The position numbers and the translations under genes were made by a program. From NCBI RefSeq assembly GCF_002938425.1, contig NZ_POQU01000006.1, positions 24,189 to 88,188 of the forward strand: 64,000 nt of DNA, written 5' to 3'. Shown here one piece after another: positions 1-8,729 of this stretch; the first letter of the stretch is position 1, and each line of letters opens with the position of its first letter. Origin of the DNA: Blastococcus atacamensis. Its GTDB lineage: Bacteria; Actinomycetota; Actinomycetes; Mycobacteriales; Geodermatophilaceae. The notes below the pieces were generated by a model. The model ran no database searches. It saw only the letters and a list, made by a program, of their open reading frames with translations, and was not told where the DNA came from.

Positions 1-132
1 GCCGGTGTTCGAGCCGGCTCCGGATCCGGACGACTCATCGGCGCGGCCACTGCAGGCGGCGGTCAGCAGCAGGCTGCCGGCGGCCAGCGCGACGACCACG
101 CGTCGCGGGATCGGGCCAGGGGCAACGGACAT
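1..132 (-). CDS. N-terminus of an ABC-transporter substrate-binding lipoprotein (partial)
   Basis: Read on the minus strand from an ATG at 132, the 44 visible codons give MSVAPGPIPRRVVVAL, a short hydrophobic stretch, then the lipobox LTAAC followed by a Gly/Ser/Asp-rich linker. This is a lipoprotein signal peptide with the modified cysteine at residue 27. The gene runs off the left edge. It lies 97 bp downstream of livM in a liv-type operon, so the natural reading is the periplasmic-type binding protein (LivK-like) anchored to the membrane. Family membership is inferred from context because no mature domain is visible. Confidence 0.7.
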   Translation of the reverse strand, partial: MSVAPGPIPRRVVVALAAGSLLLTAACSGRADESSGSGAGSNTG

Positions 133-229
133 GGGGGACCTCGCTCTCCACTGCGACGGCGCAGTGCGGGACGGGAGGGGACGGCGGTCGCCGGCCCCCG
201 GCGGAACGGGGTGGTGCAGTCCTCGGTGG

Positions 230-1312
230 TCAGGCGTGCGAGCGCCTGCGGAGCCTTCGGGTGAGGCGGGCGAGCCACCGTCCGGCCCCGCCGGCGACGC
301 CGGCCGGGAGGAAGAACAGGGTCAGGAGCAGGGCGACGGCGTAGACCAGCTGCGACCACTGGCCGCCCGTCGTCGAGCCGATCTGCTGACTGATCACGTC
401 GGGCAGGTAGACGATGAACGCCGACCCGACCAGGGAGCCCGCCCACGTGCGGGACCCGCCCACGACGCAGGCCGACAGCAGTGTCAGCGAGAAGAACATC
501 GAGTAGCTGTCGGGCACCGTCGAGGCCAGGACCAGACCGCCGAGAGCGCCGCCCAGCCCGGCGACGGCACTGCTGATCGCGAACATCGTCAGCGTCAGCC
601 GGTTGACGTCGACGCCTTCCGACCGTGCCATGAGCGGGTTGACCCGCAGCGCCTCGACCGCCCGGCCCATCGGCCCCGTGGTCAGGTTGCGCAGCAGCAC
701 GAGGACCACGGCCAGGACGACGACCAGCAGCAGGAACTGGAACTGCTCCGGCGTGAGGGCCAGCGCCGCCGGCGGCGTGATGGGAGAGCCGGCCAGCTGC
801 AGCCCGATCGTGCCGCCGGTGAGGCCCTCGAAGCGGGACAGCAGCAGGGGGAAGATCGCGGCGATGGCGATGGTGAGCAGGCCCAGGTTGAGCCCGCGCA
901 CCCTCAGTGCCGGCAGGCCGATCAACCAGCCGGCCGCTCCCGAGACCACCACAGCCGCCAGGACAGCACCGGGCCATGCCCAGCCGAGCTCCTTGACGAG
1001 GATCATCGCGGTGTAGGCACCGAGGCCGTAGAGGGCGCCGTGGCCGGCGCTGATCTGTCCGGCTCGGCCGATGAGCAGGTTCAGTCCGGCCACCGCGATC
1101 GCGATCGTCAGCACGCGAGTGGCCTTGAACAGGTCGTAGTCGCTGATCAGGAACGGCACGACGAGTGCGACGACGAAGAGCGCAGTCCACGCCCAGGTGA
1201 CCGGCCGTCGCCACATCGGGCGGAGCTCGGCCAGCGCCGGCGCGGCCGTCGGGGTCGGCGTGGGCGCCGCCCCCTCGGTGCGGGTCGGGGGACCGGAGAT
1301 CGACGTGGCCAT
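230..1312 (-). CDS. livM: Branched-chain amino acid-type ABC transporter permease LivM
   Basis: 360 aa integral membrane protein. A Pro/Thr/Ala-rich cytoplasmic N-terminus (about 40 residues) precedes repeated hydrophobic segments. The motif NLLIGRAGQISAGHGALYG is the LivM-family signature seen in BPD-transporter permeases of the liv class. The ATG at 1312 shares one base with the TGA of livH (TGATG), so the two are translationally coupled. Such permeases often carry aromatic acids, amides or urea rather than leucine. The adjacent catabolic island suggests an aromatic or amide-type substrate, which is inference. Confidence 0.9.
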   Translation of the reverse strand: MATSISGPPTRTEGAAPTPTPTAAPALAELRPMWRRPVTWAWTALFVVALVVPFLISDYDLFKATRVLTIAIAVAGLNLLIGRAGQISAGHGALYGLGAYTAMILVKELGWAWPGAVLAAVVVSGAAGWLIGLPALRVRGLNLGLLTIAIAAIFPLLLSRFEGLTGGTIGLQLAGSPITPPAALALTPEQFQFLLLVVVLAVVLVLLRNLTTGPMGRAVEALRVNPLMARSEGVDVNRLTLTMFAISSAVAGLGGALGGLVLASTVPDSYSMFFSLTLLSACVVGGSRTWAGSLVGSAFIVYLPDVISQQIGSTTGGQWSQLVYAVALLLTLFFLPAGVAGGAGRWLARLTRRLRRRSHA

Positions 1313-2193
1313 CAGGCACGCACCGTCGACGCGCGGCCGAACAGACCCTGGGGCCGGACGAGCAGCACCAGGAAGATGACGGCGAACGGAACCACCAACT
1401 GCAGGTCACCTCCGATGCCGGGGACGTACCGGCTGGCCAGGTTGGACAGGACGCCGATCAGCAGGCCGCCCACGACCGCGCCCAGCCGGCTGGAGAAGCC
1501 GCCGAGCGTCACCGCCGCCAGGGCGAGCAGCAGCGCGTTGGTCATGAGCTCCGGCGACAGGCCGAGCGTGGGTGCCGCCACCAGTCCGGCGACGGCGCCG
1601 ACGGCGGCGGCGATGCCCCAGCCGACAGCCAGCATCACCCCGGTGGAGATGCCCAGCAGGCGGGCCGAGTCGGGGTTGTCGGCCACGGCGCGGAGCCGCA
1701 GCCCCAGCGGTGTGAACCGGAAGATCAGCCCGCAGAGGAGCATCGCCAGCAGGACCAGCGCCCCGCCGCCGATGGCCTGAGCCGTGAACGTCAGCGGGCC
1801 GACGTGGTAGACGGCCCCGCCGAAGGGGCTGGCCATCGAGCGGACGTCGGTGCCCCAGATCAGTGCCACGACGGCGTTGCTGCCGAGCAGCAGGGCGGCG
1901 GTGACCGTCAGCAGCGCCAGCGGGCCGCTGCCCTCGACCGGCCGCACGAGCAGCCGCTCGACTCCGGCGCCGAACACGAAGGCCAGGACCACCAGCAGCG
2001 GGACGATCAGCCACCACGAGAGCCCGGCCGTGCTGAGGGCGAAGGACACGAAGGCCGCCAGCGTGGCGAACTCGCCCTGGGCGAAGTTGAGCGTCCCCGT
2101 GCCCTGGAAGACCAGCGCGATGGCCAGCGCCAAGGCGGCGTAGACCAGCCCCGTCGTCAGCCCCGACACGGTCTGCTGCAGCAGTTCGGTCAT
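1312..2193 (-). CDS. livH: Branched-chain amino acid-type ABC transporter permease LivH
   Basis: 293 aa membrane permease. The N-terminus MTELLQQTVSGLTTGLVYA followed by a GTGTLNFAQGEFATL segment is the canonical LivH opening. The ATG at 2193 is chosen because GAGGAGG lies 5-11 bases upstream. An in-frame start at 2250 would add a non-conserved 19 residue extension. It is the second membrane subunit of the importer with livM and is separated from livF by 73 bp. Confidence 0.9.
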   Translation of the reverse strand: MTELLQQTVSGLTTGLVYAALALAIALVFQGTGTLNFAQGEFATLAAFVSFALSTAGLSWWLIVPLLVVLAFVFGAGVERLLVRPVEGSGPLALLTVTAALLLGSNAVVALIWGTDVRSMASPFGGAVYHVGPLTFTAQAIGGGALVLLAMLLCGLIFRFTPLGLRLRAVADNPDSARLLGISTGVMLAVGWGIAAAVGAVAGLVAAPTLGLSPELMTNALLLALAAVTLGGFSSRLGAVVGGLLIGVLSNLASRYVPGIGGDLQLVVPFAVIFLVLLVRPQGLFGRASTVRA

Positions 2194-2266
2194 GCCCCCT
2201 CCTCGCTGGGGCTCGTCGGACGCATGACCGACGGTGCTGTGCTGCTCCATGACCTCGCGAGCTCGG

Positions 2267-3016
2267 TCATGAGGACACCCCCGTGAGACCGTCGGGTGAT
2301 TCGCCGAGGTAGGCGGCGCGCAGGCCGGCGTCGGCGGCGAGCTCGGCGGCGGGCGCAGCGGCCACGACCCGACCGCGGGCCAGGACGATGCCGCGGTCGG
2401 CCACCTTCAGGGAGGCGCGTGCGTTCTGCTCGGCGAGCAGGACCGACAGCGACCACTCCTCGCGCAGGCGGGCGAGGACGGAGAACATGTCCGCCGAGGT
2501 CAGCGGCGCAAGGCCCAGCGACGGCTCGTCGATGAGCAGCAGCCGCGGCCGGGCCATGAGCGCCCGGGCAAGGGCCAGCATCTGCTGCTGGCCGCCGGAG
2601 AGCGCACCCGCCGGGCGGCGGCGCATCTCGCGGAGGACCGGAAAGGTGTCGTAGATGCGATCGAGGTCGCCGTCGGCCTGGGCTCGGGTCGACGCCGGAC
2701 GGGAGATGACGCCGAGCCGGACGTTCTCCTCGACCGTGAGGGCGGTGAAGGTGCCGCGGCCCTGGGGCACGTGGCCCAGCCCGCTGCGGGCGATGCGCGC
2801 CGCGCTCGTCCCGTTCAGCGCGCGGCCGGCGAACGAGATCCCGCCACCCGCCTTGACCGTGCCCGACAGGGCTCGCAGCAGCGTCGTCTTGCCGGCGCCG
2901 TTCGCGCCCAGGACCGCGACGATCTCGTTCTCCGCGACGGTGAGGTCCATGCTGTGGAGGACCCGAACACCGCCGTACCCGGCGGTGAGCCCCGTGACCT
3001 CGAGCAGGCCGGTCAT
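2267..3016 (-). CDS. livF: ABC transporter ATP-binding protein LivF
   Basis: 249 aa ATPase. Walker A is GANGAGKTT (about residue 36), the signature is LSGGQQQM, and Walker B is LLLIDEPSLGL, followed by the switch region. The family-typical GLGHVPQGRG is present. It is coupled to livG by a 4 bp ATGA overlap and energises import with LivG. A TGGLTG-rich C-terminus ends normally; the length is usual for LivF. Confidence 0.92.
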   Translation of the reverse strand: MTGLLEVTGLTAGYGGVRVLHSMDLTVAENEIVAVLGANGAGKTTLLRALSGTVKAGGGISFAGRALNGTSAARIARSGLGHVPQGRGTFTALTVEENVRLGVISRPASTRAQADGDLDRIYDTFPVLREMRRRPAGALSGGQQQMLALARALMARPRLLLIDEPSLGLAPLTSADMFSVLARLREEWSLSVLLAEQNARASLKVADRGIVLARGRVVAAAPAAELAADAGLRAAYLGESPDGLTGVSS

Positions 3017-3876
3017 GCCGAGTCCTCGGAGACTGCGTGAAGACGCTCGGGCGACGGCTCGTCCACGTCGTCCGCGCCGAGATACGCCGCGACCACGCGG
3101 GGGTCGGCACGCACCTCGTCGGGGGTCCCGACGGCCAGCAACCGGCCGGAGTCGAGGACGACGACCCGGCGGGCCACCGACATCACCAGGGCGACGTCGT
3201 GCTCGACCAGGAGGACGGTGGTGTCCGCGCCGGCGTGTGCCTCGACCTCGGCCAGCAGGTCCCGCGCCTCCTCGGCGCCGAGGCCGGCAGCCGGCTCGTC
3301 GAGCATCAGCAGGCTGGGCGTGCTCATCAACGCGCGGGCGACCTCGACCCGCCGGCGGTCGCCGTGGGCCAGTCCGGCGACCGGGCGGTCGGCGAGCGCC
3401 GCGATCCCGAACCGGTCCAGCACCGCGAACGCGCGCTCGAGGGTCTCGCGCTCCTCCTGCCGACGGCGGGGCGTGGCGAGCATGGAGTGCAGGACGCCGA
3501 CACGGCTGTGCGCCACCGCGCCGAGAGCGACGTTCTGCAGGGCCGACTCGCCGTCCAGCAGCGCCGGGGTCTGGAACGTGCGGGCGATGCCCAGTCGGGC
3601 GCGCTGGTGCGGGCGGAGCCTGCCGAGCGGACGGCCGTGGAGGGTCAGCTCGCCCTCGTACCGGTAGAGGCCGCTGATGCAGTTGAACAGCGTGGTCTTT
3701 CCGGCTCCGTTGGGGCCGATCACGGCCGAGGTGCCTCCGGCCGCGATCTCGAACACCAGATCGTCGAGGGCGCGCAGTCCGGCGAACGACAGGCCGACAC
3801 CGCGCGCCACGAGGGCAGGTGGAGCGCCGCCCGCGGCGTCGGTCGCGGAGCGATCCGGTGAGAGTGCTTGGGTCAC
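3013..3876 (-). CDS. livG: ABC transporter ATP-binding protein LivG
   Basis: 287 aa ATPase with Walker A GPNGAGKTT, a Q-loop in GIARTFQTP, a somewhat unusual signature LAHGDRRRVEVARAL (Gly-His-Gly in place of Ser-Gly-Gly) and Walker B LLMLDEPAAGL. The GTG at 3876 is preferred over an upstream ATG at 3936. CACACT, a NANNNT-type -10, ends 7 bases before it, which suggests a leaderless message, and the residues before it resemble no LivG. It is the first gene of the livG-F-H-M-K operon, diverging from the LysR gene at 3992 across a palindrome. Confidence 0.88.
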   Translation of the reverse strand: MTQALSPDRSATDAAGGAPPALVARGVGLSFAGLRALDDLVFEIAAGGTSAVIGPNGAGKTTLFNCISGLYRYEGELTLHGRPLGRLRPHQRARLGIARTFQTPALLDGESALQNVALGAVAHSRVGVLHSMLATPRRRQEERETLERAFAVLDRFGIAALADRPVAGLAHGDRRRVEVARALMSTPSLLMLDEPAAGLGAEEARDLLAEVEAHAGADTTVLLVEHDVALVMSVARRVVVLDSGRLLAVGTPDEVRADPRVVAAYLGADDVDEPSPERLHAVSEDSA

Positions 3877-3934
3877 AGCGGCGAGTGTGGAGTGGGTCAG
3901 GTCACACGAGAAATGGTTCCTCCGGATGCGAAGC

Positions 3935-3949
3935 ATTCAGCCGGTGAAT
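3935..3949. promoter_or_regulatory. Candidate LysR operator between livG and lysR
   Basis: Perfect interrupted palindrome ATTCA-GCCGG-TGAAT containing a T-N11-A core, the classical LysR-box geometry. It lies between the divergent livG and lysR genes, 8 bp before TACGGT, a plausible -10 for the lysR gene, so it would overlap the -35 region. That position suits autorepression and divergent activation. Binding is inference. Confidence 0.5.
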
Positions 3950-3991
3950 GGCGACGGTACGGTGCGCGACACCACCACGAGGGAGGACCGC

Positions 3992-4909
3992 ATGAACCTG
4001 GCTGGAGTGGACCTGAATCTGCTCGTCTCGCTGCGCGCGTTGCTGCAGGAGCGGAACGTCACGCGGGCTGCGCAGCTGGTCGGGCTGAGCCAGCCGGCGA
4101 TGAGCAATGCGCTGGCCCGCCTTCGCCGGCAGTTCGGCGACGACCTCCTGGTCCGCGAGGGGCGCGGCCTGACGCTGACCCCCGTGGCGCGGGAGTTGCA
4201 GCACGCCGTGGAGCCCGCGCTCGGGATGGTGGAACGGGCCCTGCGCATCCAGGCGTCCTTCGACCCGTCGACCGCGGCCCAGGTGTTCCGCATCGCGGCC
4301 AGCGACTACGGCATGACCTTGATCGCCGAGCGGCTCCGCGATCTCGGGCAGGTCGCGCCGCGGGTGGTGGTCGACCTGGTGCAGATCGACCACGGCTTCG
4401 TGCGGGACAGCGAGGCGGTGATGCGCCGCGTCGACCTCCTGCTGGCCCCCCGAGCATTCCTGAACGGGTACCCGAGCGAGCCGCTGTCCAGCGAGCCGTG
4501 GGTCGCGGTCGTCGATGCGCAGCACGCAGGGGATCGGCTCGAGGAGTCCGACCTCCATGGGCGCTCCCTCGTCGGCCTCTTCCACGACCTCGGCTCCGGT
4601 GCGCACATCGAGCGCCTGCTGACCGTCCGCGGCATCACCGCGACCGGATCGGTCAACGCCGAGTCGTTCTCCGCGGTGCCGGCACTCGTCGAGGGCACCG
4701 AGCGGATCGGGTTCCTTCCGGCCAGCCTGGCCGCGCGGCTGCGGCCCGGCTACGCGGTGCGGGTCCTCGAGGTGCCCTTCCTCCCGGAGCCGCTGGTCGA
4801 GAGCCTGTACTGGCACCGGTCGGCCCAGCGGGACCCGGCCCACCAGTGGTTGCGCCGGCTGGTTCTCGGCGTCGACACGACGGCAACGACGGATCCATCC
4901 GTGCCGTGA
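3992..4909 (+). CDS. LysR-family transcriptional regulator
   Basis: 305 aa. The N-terminal winged HTH reads MNLAGVDLNLLVSL, then RNVTRAAQLVGLSQPAMSNALARLRRQFGDDLLVR, typical of the NodD/PcaQ-like LysR clade. The rest is a LysR substrate-binding domain. The ATG at 3992 has GGGAGG 6-11 bases upstream. An ORF extending to 3677 has no family similarity before this Met. It is divergent from livG and upstream of the amidohydrolase operon, so it probably controls one or both in response to a pathway intermediate. It is paralogous to the regulator at 18432 (same opening NLAG-DLNLLVSL). Confidence 0.9.
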   Translation: MNLAGVDLNLLVSLRALLQERNVTRAAQLVGLSQPAMSNALARLRRQFGDDLLVREGRGLTLTPVARELQHAVEPALGMVERALRIQASFDPSTAAQVFRIAASDYGMTLIAERLRDLGQVAPRVVVDLVQIDHGFVRDSEAVMRRVDLLLAPRAFLNGYPSEPLSSEPWVAVVDAQHAGDRLEESDLHGRSLVGLFHDLGSGAHIERLLTVRGITATGSVNAESFSAVPALVEGTERIGFLPASLAARLRPGYAVRVLEVPFLPEPLVESLYWHRSAQRDPAHQWLRRLVLGVDTTATTDPSVP

Positions 4910-4913
4910 ATGG
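4905..4913 (+). promoter_or_regulatory. Recurrent GTGAATGGC motif before the amidohydrolase operon
   Basis: GTGAATGGC overlaps the stop codon of the LysR gene, within an imperfect palindrome TGCC-GTGAAT-GGCA. The same 9-mer occurs in the livG/lysR intergenic palindrome (3944-3952) and just before the MFS gene (19371-19379), and GCGAATGGC occurs inverted at 11908-11916. It may be a binding half-site for the local LysR proteins. This rests on sequence recurrence only. Confidence 0.3.
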
Positions 4914-5004
4914 CACGCCATACCGAATCCGTGGTTCCGCTCCCGAGTGCGACCGCCGATGCTGAGAGCCGCTGTGCCATCGCCGTCACACGAGGAGTGG
5001 ACGC

Positions 5005-6009
5005 TTGCCCGACGTACCTGCCATCGACGTCCACGCCCATGCCGCCGTCCCCGCGGCCGACGCCCTCCTGGAAGGGCAGCCGGGTCTGGCGCAGCAACGC
5101 GGGGTGGACGCCGCCACGCTCGGCCCCGAGTCGCTCGCCTACAACATGCGACACATCGCCGAACTCGCCCCGAAGCTGACCGACCTCGACCTGCGGCTCG
5201 CCGCGATGGACGCGGCACGGATCGACGTGCAAGCGGTCAGTGCCACCCCGTTGCCGCACGCCTGGGCCGATCGGGACCTGGCGGCACGGCTCGTCGCCGC
5301 GACCAACGAGGGCATCGTCCAGACGTGCGCGAAGCAGCCGGACCGGCTGCTGCCGATCGGGACCGTCTCCCTGCAGCACCCCGACCTGGCCGTCGGCCAG
5401 CTGGAGACGGCGGTGCGCGACCTCGGCATGCGCGGCGTGCAGATCTCGACCGCGGCCGGTCCCGGACGGGAGCTGGACGACCCGTCCCTGGCCGACTTCT
5501 GGGCCGCCGCCGAGGAGCTGGACACCGCCGTGCTCATCCATCCGTGGGGCTGCACGCTCGGCGAGCGGCTGAACGCCTACTACCTGTTCAATAGCGTCGG
5601 GAACCCGACCGAGACGGCGCTGGCCCTGTCGCGCCTGGTCTTCTCGGGCCTCCTGGAGCGTCACCCGGGGCTCAAGGTCTGGTCGGCCCACGGCGGCGGC
5701 TACCTCGCCAGCTACGTCGTCCGCGCGGACCACGCCTGGGCCGCTCGAGCTGACGCCCACACGACGGAGCAGCCGCCCAGCGCACTGCTCCGCCGCACCT
5801 TCATCGATTCGCTCGTCTACACGCCCGAGCAGCTGCGCCACCTGGTCTCGGTCATGGGGCCCGGCCAGGTGACGCTCGGCAGCGACTACCCCTTCGACAT
5901 GGGTGTCGACGACCCGGTCGACCGGCTGGAAGCAGCCGGCTTAGACCCCGCCACCACCGACGCCATCCGCGGCGGCAACGCCGCCCGACTCCTAGGACTG
6001 GACTCGTGA
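5005..6009 (+). CDS. ACMSD-like amidohydrolase-2 family hydrolase/decarboxylase
   Basis: 334 aa TIM-barrel metal-dependent hydrolase of the amidohydrolase_2 (PF04909) type that includes 2-amino-3-carboxymuconate semialdehyde decarboxylase and gamma-resorcylate decarboxylase. The metal motif HxH is at residues 10-12 (DVHAH), a later His is in HPWG, SAHGGG carries another, and GSDYPF holds the catalytic Asp. The TTG start has GAGGAG 8-13 bases upstream. Its stop overlaps the GTG of the next gene (GTGA), so it heads the four-gene operon 5005-8729. It probably decarboxylates or hydrolyses a ring-cleavage product; the substrate is unknown. Confidence 0.85.
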   Translation: MPDVPAIDVHAHAAVPAADALLEGQPGLAQQRGVDAATLGPESLAYNMRHIAELAPKLTDLDLRLAAMDAARIDVQAVSATPLPHAWADRDLAARLVAATNEGIVQTCAKQPDRLLPIGTVSLQHPDLAVGQLETAVRDLGMRGVQISTAAGPGRELDDPSLADFWAAAEELDTAVLIHPWGCTLGERLNAYYLFNSVGNPTETALALSRLVFSGLLERHPGLKVWSAHGGGYLASYVVRADHAWAARADAHTTEQPPSALLRRTFIDSLVYTPEQLRHLVSVMGPGQVTLGSDYPFDMGVDDPVDRLEAAGLDPATTDAIRGGNAARLLGLDS

Positions 6010-7004
6010 ACGGTTACGACATCACGGCGAACTTCGGACCGGATCCCGAGGCCGCCATCGCCGACTCGGCGAAGCGGTTCAGCAACTGGAACCGGTGGGG
6101 CGCCGATGACGCGCTCGGCACGGTGAACCTCCTCGACGCCGCGAAGCGCGCCGCTGCTGCGGGTCTCGTGCGCAGGGGGGACTCGTTCAGCCTGTCGCTG
6201 CCCTTCGACGAGGACGGCCCGCAGTTCGGCTGGAAGCGCCGGGTGAACCCGGTGCGGGTCATGACCTCCACGGGCATGGACACCGCCGAGCAGATGGGTC
6301 TCCCGCACGGCCTCTCGGTCGCCGACGACTCGGTCTTCATGCCGCTGCAGTGCTCGACGCAGTGGGACGGCCTCGGCCACGTCTTCGACCACGGTGTGGC
6401 CTGGAACGGCCGGGTGGCCCGCGAGGTCGTGACCAGCGAGGGCGACTTCGCCACCGGCATCGAGCACCTGGCCGCGCCCGTGGTCGGTCGCGGTGTGCTG
6501 CTCGACGTCGGCCGCGCGCTCGGGGACGACGGGGAGCTGCCCGACGGCTGCCCGATCACCAGTGCAGACCTCGAGGAGACGATCCGCCGGCAGGGGGAGA
6601 CCTCCCGGGTCGGACGGGGCGACATCGTGCTGGTCCGGACCGGCCAGCTGGCCCGCGTCCGCCGTCGGCTGGCCGCGGGCGAGGGCTGGGGCTCCTACGC
6701 CGGGGGGCCGGCGCCGGGGCTCTCGTTCGAGACGGCGGGCTGGCTGCACTCCTCCGAGATCGCCGCGCTGGCCACCGACACCTGGGGCGCGGAGGTGCGG
6801 CCCAACGAGTGGCCGGGCGCGATGCAGCCGCTGCACCAGGTGGCGCTGCCGCACATCGGCCTGCTTCTGGGGGAGATGTGGGACCTGGACGGCCTGGCCG
6901 CCGACTGCGCCGAGGACGGCGTGTACGAGTTCCTCCTCGCTGCGCAGCCGCTGCCCTTCACCCGTGCCGTCGGGTCGCCGGTCAACCCCGTGGCGGTGAA
7001 GTGA
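6006..7004 (+). CDS. Putative cyclase / kynurenine formamidase-like metal hydrolase (copy 1)
   Basis: 332 aa member of the cyclase family PF04199, which includes kynurenine formamidase and isatin hydrolase. The metal-site region reads STQWDGLGHVFDHG, the long-form variant of the HxGTHxD motif. It starts with GTG overlapping the amidohydrolase stop and is followed after one base by a FAH-fold gene. A second, equally long paralogue is at 17349-18347, and both end in PVNPxAVK. It is likely a hydrolase of an amide, lactone or cyclic diketone in the pathway; the substrate is not identifiable from sequence. Confidence 0.85.
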   Translation: MNGYDITANFGPDPEAAIADSAKRFSNWNRWGADDALGTVNLLDAAKRAAAAGLVRRGDSFSLSLPFDEDGPQFGWKRRVNPVRVMTSTGMDTAEQMGLPHGLSVADDSVFMPLQCSTQWDGLGHVFDHGVAWNGRVAREVVTSEGDFATGIEHLAAPVVGRGVLLDVGRALGDDGELPDGCPITSADLEETIRRQGETSRVGRGDIVLVRTGQLARVRRRLAAGEGWGSYAGGPAPGLSFETAGWLHSSEIAALATDTWGAEVRPNEWPGAMQPLHQVALPHIGLLLGEMWDLDGLAADCAEDGVYEFLLAAQPLPFTRAVGSPVNPVAVK

Positions 7005-7005
7005 C

Positions 7006-7941
7006 GTGCGCCTGACCACCCTGCGGACCGGCGACGGCCCTCGCGTCGGCCTCCTCGACGGCGACGTGATCCGGCTCCTCGACGCCGGCCCGACGCTGCT
7101 CGACGTCATCCGGGGAGGAGACGAGGCGCTGGCCGACGTCGCCCGCCGGGTCCGCTCCGGGGACGCCGTGCCGGTGCCGGACGCCCCGTTCGGCCCGCTG
7201 CTCGAGCCGCCCAGCGTGCGCGACTTCCTGACCTACGAGGCGCACCTGGCCGAGCTGGCCGGCAGCGTGCCCGACGAGTGGTACGAGAAGCCGCTGTTCT
7301 ACTTCTCCAACCCGGCGTCGATCACCGGCCCCTACGACGAGGTGCGCATCCCTCCGCTGGCCACGCAGCTGGACTACGAGCTCGAGGTGGGCGTCGTCGT
7401 CGGCCGCGCGGGCTCGGACCTCACTCCGGCCCAGGCCGCGAACTCGATCCTCGGGTACACGATCTTCAACGACTGGTCCGCCCGCGACCTGCAGGTGCAC
7501 GAGTTCAAGTTCCCCATGGGCCCGTCGAAGTCGAAGGACGCCGCCATCACCCTGGGGCCGTGGCTGGTGACCGCCGACGAGCTCGCCGATCACGTCCAGG
7601 ACGGGCGCCTGGCCCTGCGCACCGAGGTCTCGCTGAACGGGGTGCGCACCGGCGGTGACGTCACCTCCAACATGGCCTGGTCGTTCGCCGAGCTGGTCGC
7701 CTACGCCTCGCGCGGCACCGTCGTCCGCCCCGGTGACGTCATGGGCTCCGGCACCTGCGGCACCGGCTGCCTCGCCGAGATCAAGCGGTCCAACCCGGAC
7801 ACCGCCCCCGGCTGGCTGGCTCCCGGGGACGTCGTCCGCATCGAGGTCGAGCAGCTGGGGTACATCGAGAACCGGCTCGTGCCCGGCCCCGAGCCCGTGG
7901 AGATCCCGTCGGGCCGGCGCCGGATCCGGCCGGAGGCCTGA
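7006..7941 (+). CDS. Fumarylacetoacetate hydrolase-family protein (copy 1)
   Basis: 311 aa. The C-terminal FAH fold carries the metal ligands in DYELEVGVVVGR (Glu125, Glu127), then NDWSARDLQ and GSGTCGTGCL. Members cleave C-C bonds of beta-diketo acids or hydrate/decarboxylate 2-oxo-hex-enedioates after ring opening. The N-terminal lid (about 70 residues) is typical of the two-domain subgroup. The GTG start follows the cyclase stop by one base. A second FAH gene sits at 14267-15235 next to the dioxygenase, so the island holds two parallel hydrolytic branches. Confidence 0.88.
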   Translation: MRLTTLRTGDGPRVGLLDGDVIRLLDAGPTLLDVIRGGDEALADVARRVRSGDAVPVPDAPFGPLLEPPSVRDFLTYEAHLAELAGSVPDEWYEKPLFYFSNPASITGPYDEVRIPPLATQLDYELEVGVVVGRAGSDLTPAQAANSILGYTIFNDWSARDLQVHEFKFPMGPSKSKDAAITLGPWLVTADELADHVQDGRLALRTEVSLNGVRTGGDVTSNMAWSFAELVAYASRGTVVRPGDVMGSGTCGTGCLAEIKRSNPDTAPGWLAPGDVVRIEVEQLGYIENRLVPGPEPVEIPSGRRRIRPEA

Positions 7942-7943
7942 GC

Positions 7944-8729
7944 ATGGAGCTGAAGGACGCCGTCGTCGTCGTCACCGGCGCGGGCAGTGGGATCGGTGCG
8001 GCGCTCGCCCGGCGGTTCGCCGCCGAGGGCGCCGCGGCCGTGGTGGTCAGCGACCGGGACGGCGAAGCCGCGCGGCGGGTGGCCGGGGAGATCGGCGGGA
8101 CGGCGGACACCACCGACGTGACCGACGAGTCGGCGGTCACCGCGCTCGTCGAGCGCACGCTGGCCGCGCACGGTCGGATCGACCTGTTCTGCTCCAACGC
8201 CGGGGTGTTCTCCGGTGGGGGAGTGGAGACCCCGACCGCGGTCTGGGAGCAGGTGTTCGCGGTCAACGTCCTCGCGCACGTGCACGCGGCGCGCGCCGTC
8301 CTCCCCTCGATGCTCGCGCGGGGCAGCGGCTACCTGCTCAACGTCGCCTCCGCGGCGGGCCTGCTCACCACCCCCGGCGACGCCCCGTACACGGTGTCCA
8401 AGCACGGCGCGGTGGCCTTCGCCGAGTGGCTGGCCGTGACCTACGGCGACCGCGGGATCAGGGTCAGTGCCGTCTGCCCCCTGGGCGTGGCGACCCCGCT
8501 GCTCCTCGACCCGCTCGAGGAGGGCAGCTCGGCCGCCTCGGTGGTCGCGGCCTCCGGCACCGTGCTCACGCCCGAAGAGGTCGCGCGGACGGTCGCCGAG
8601 GGGGTCGCCGACGAGCGGTTCCTGATCCTCCCGCATCCCGAGGTCGGCACCTACTGGGCGCAGAAGGCCGCCGACCCCGACCGCTGGCTGGCCGGGGTCC
8701 GGAAGCTGGTGCGGAAGACCGTCAGCTGA
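7944..8729 (+). CDS. SDR-family NAD(P)-dependent oxidoreductase
   Basis: 261 aa Rossmann-fold short-chain dehydrogenase: cofactor motif TGAGSGIG (about residue 12), CSNAGVF (the NAG equivalent), catalytic Ser in NVASAAG and YTVSKHG (Tyr-x-x-x-Lys). It is the last gene of the rightward operon begun at 5005, two bases after the FAH gene. Its end overlaps the convergent hydrolase gene by 8 bp (8722-8729). It probably oxidises or reduces a hydroxyl/keto intermediate of the pathway. Confidence 0.88.
   Translation: MELKDAVVVVTGAGSGIGAALARRFAAEGAAAVVVSDRDGEAARRVAGEIGGTADTTDVTDESAVTALVERTLAAHGRIDLFCSNAGVFSGGGVETPTAVWEQVFAVNVLAHVHAARAVLPSMLARGSGYLLNVASAAGLLTTPGDAPYTVSKHGAVAFAEWLAVTYGDRGIRVSAVCPLGVATPLLLDPLEEGSSAASVVAASGTVLTPEEVARTVAEGVADERFLILPHPEVGTYWAQKAADPDRWLAGVRKLVRKTVS

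Noticed and set aside
5..1780. 591 aa open frame on the plus strand opposite livM/livH
   Set aside because: Low-complexity Arg/Gln/Asp sequence, antisense to clear permease genes; no domain.
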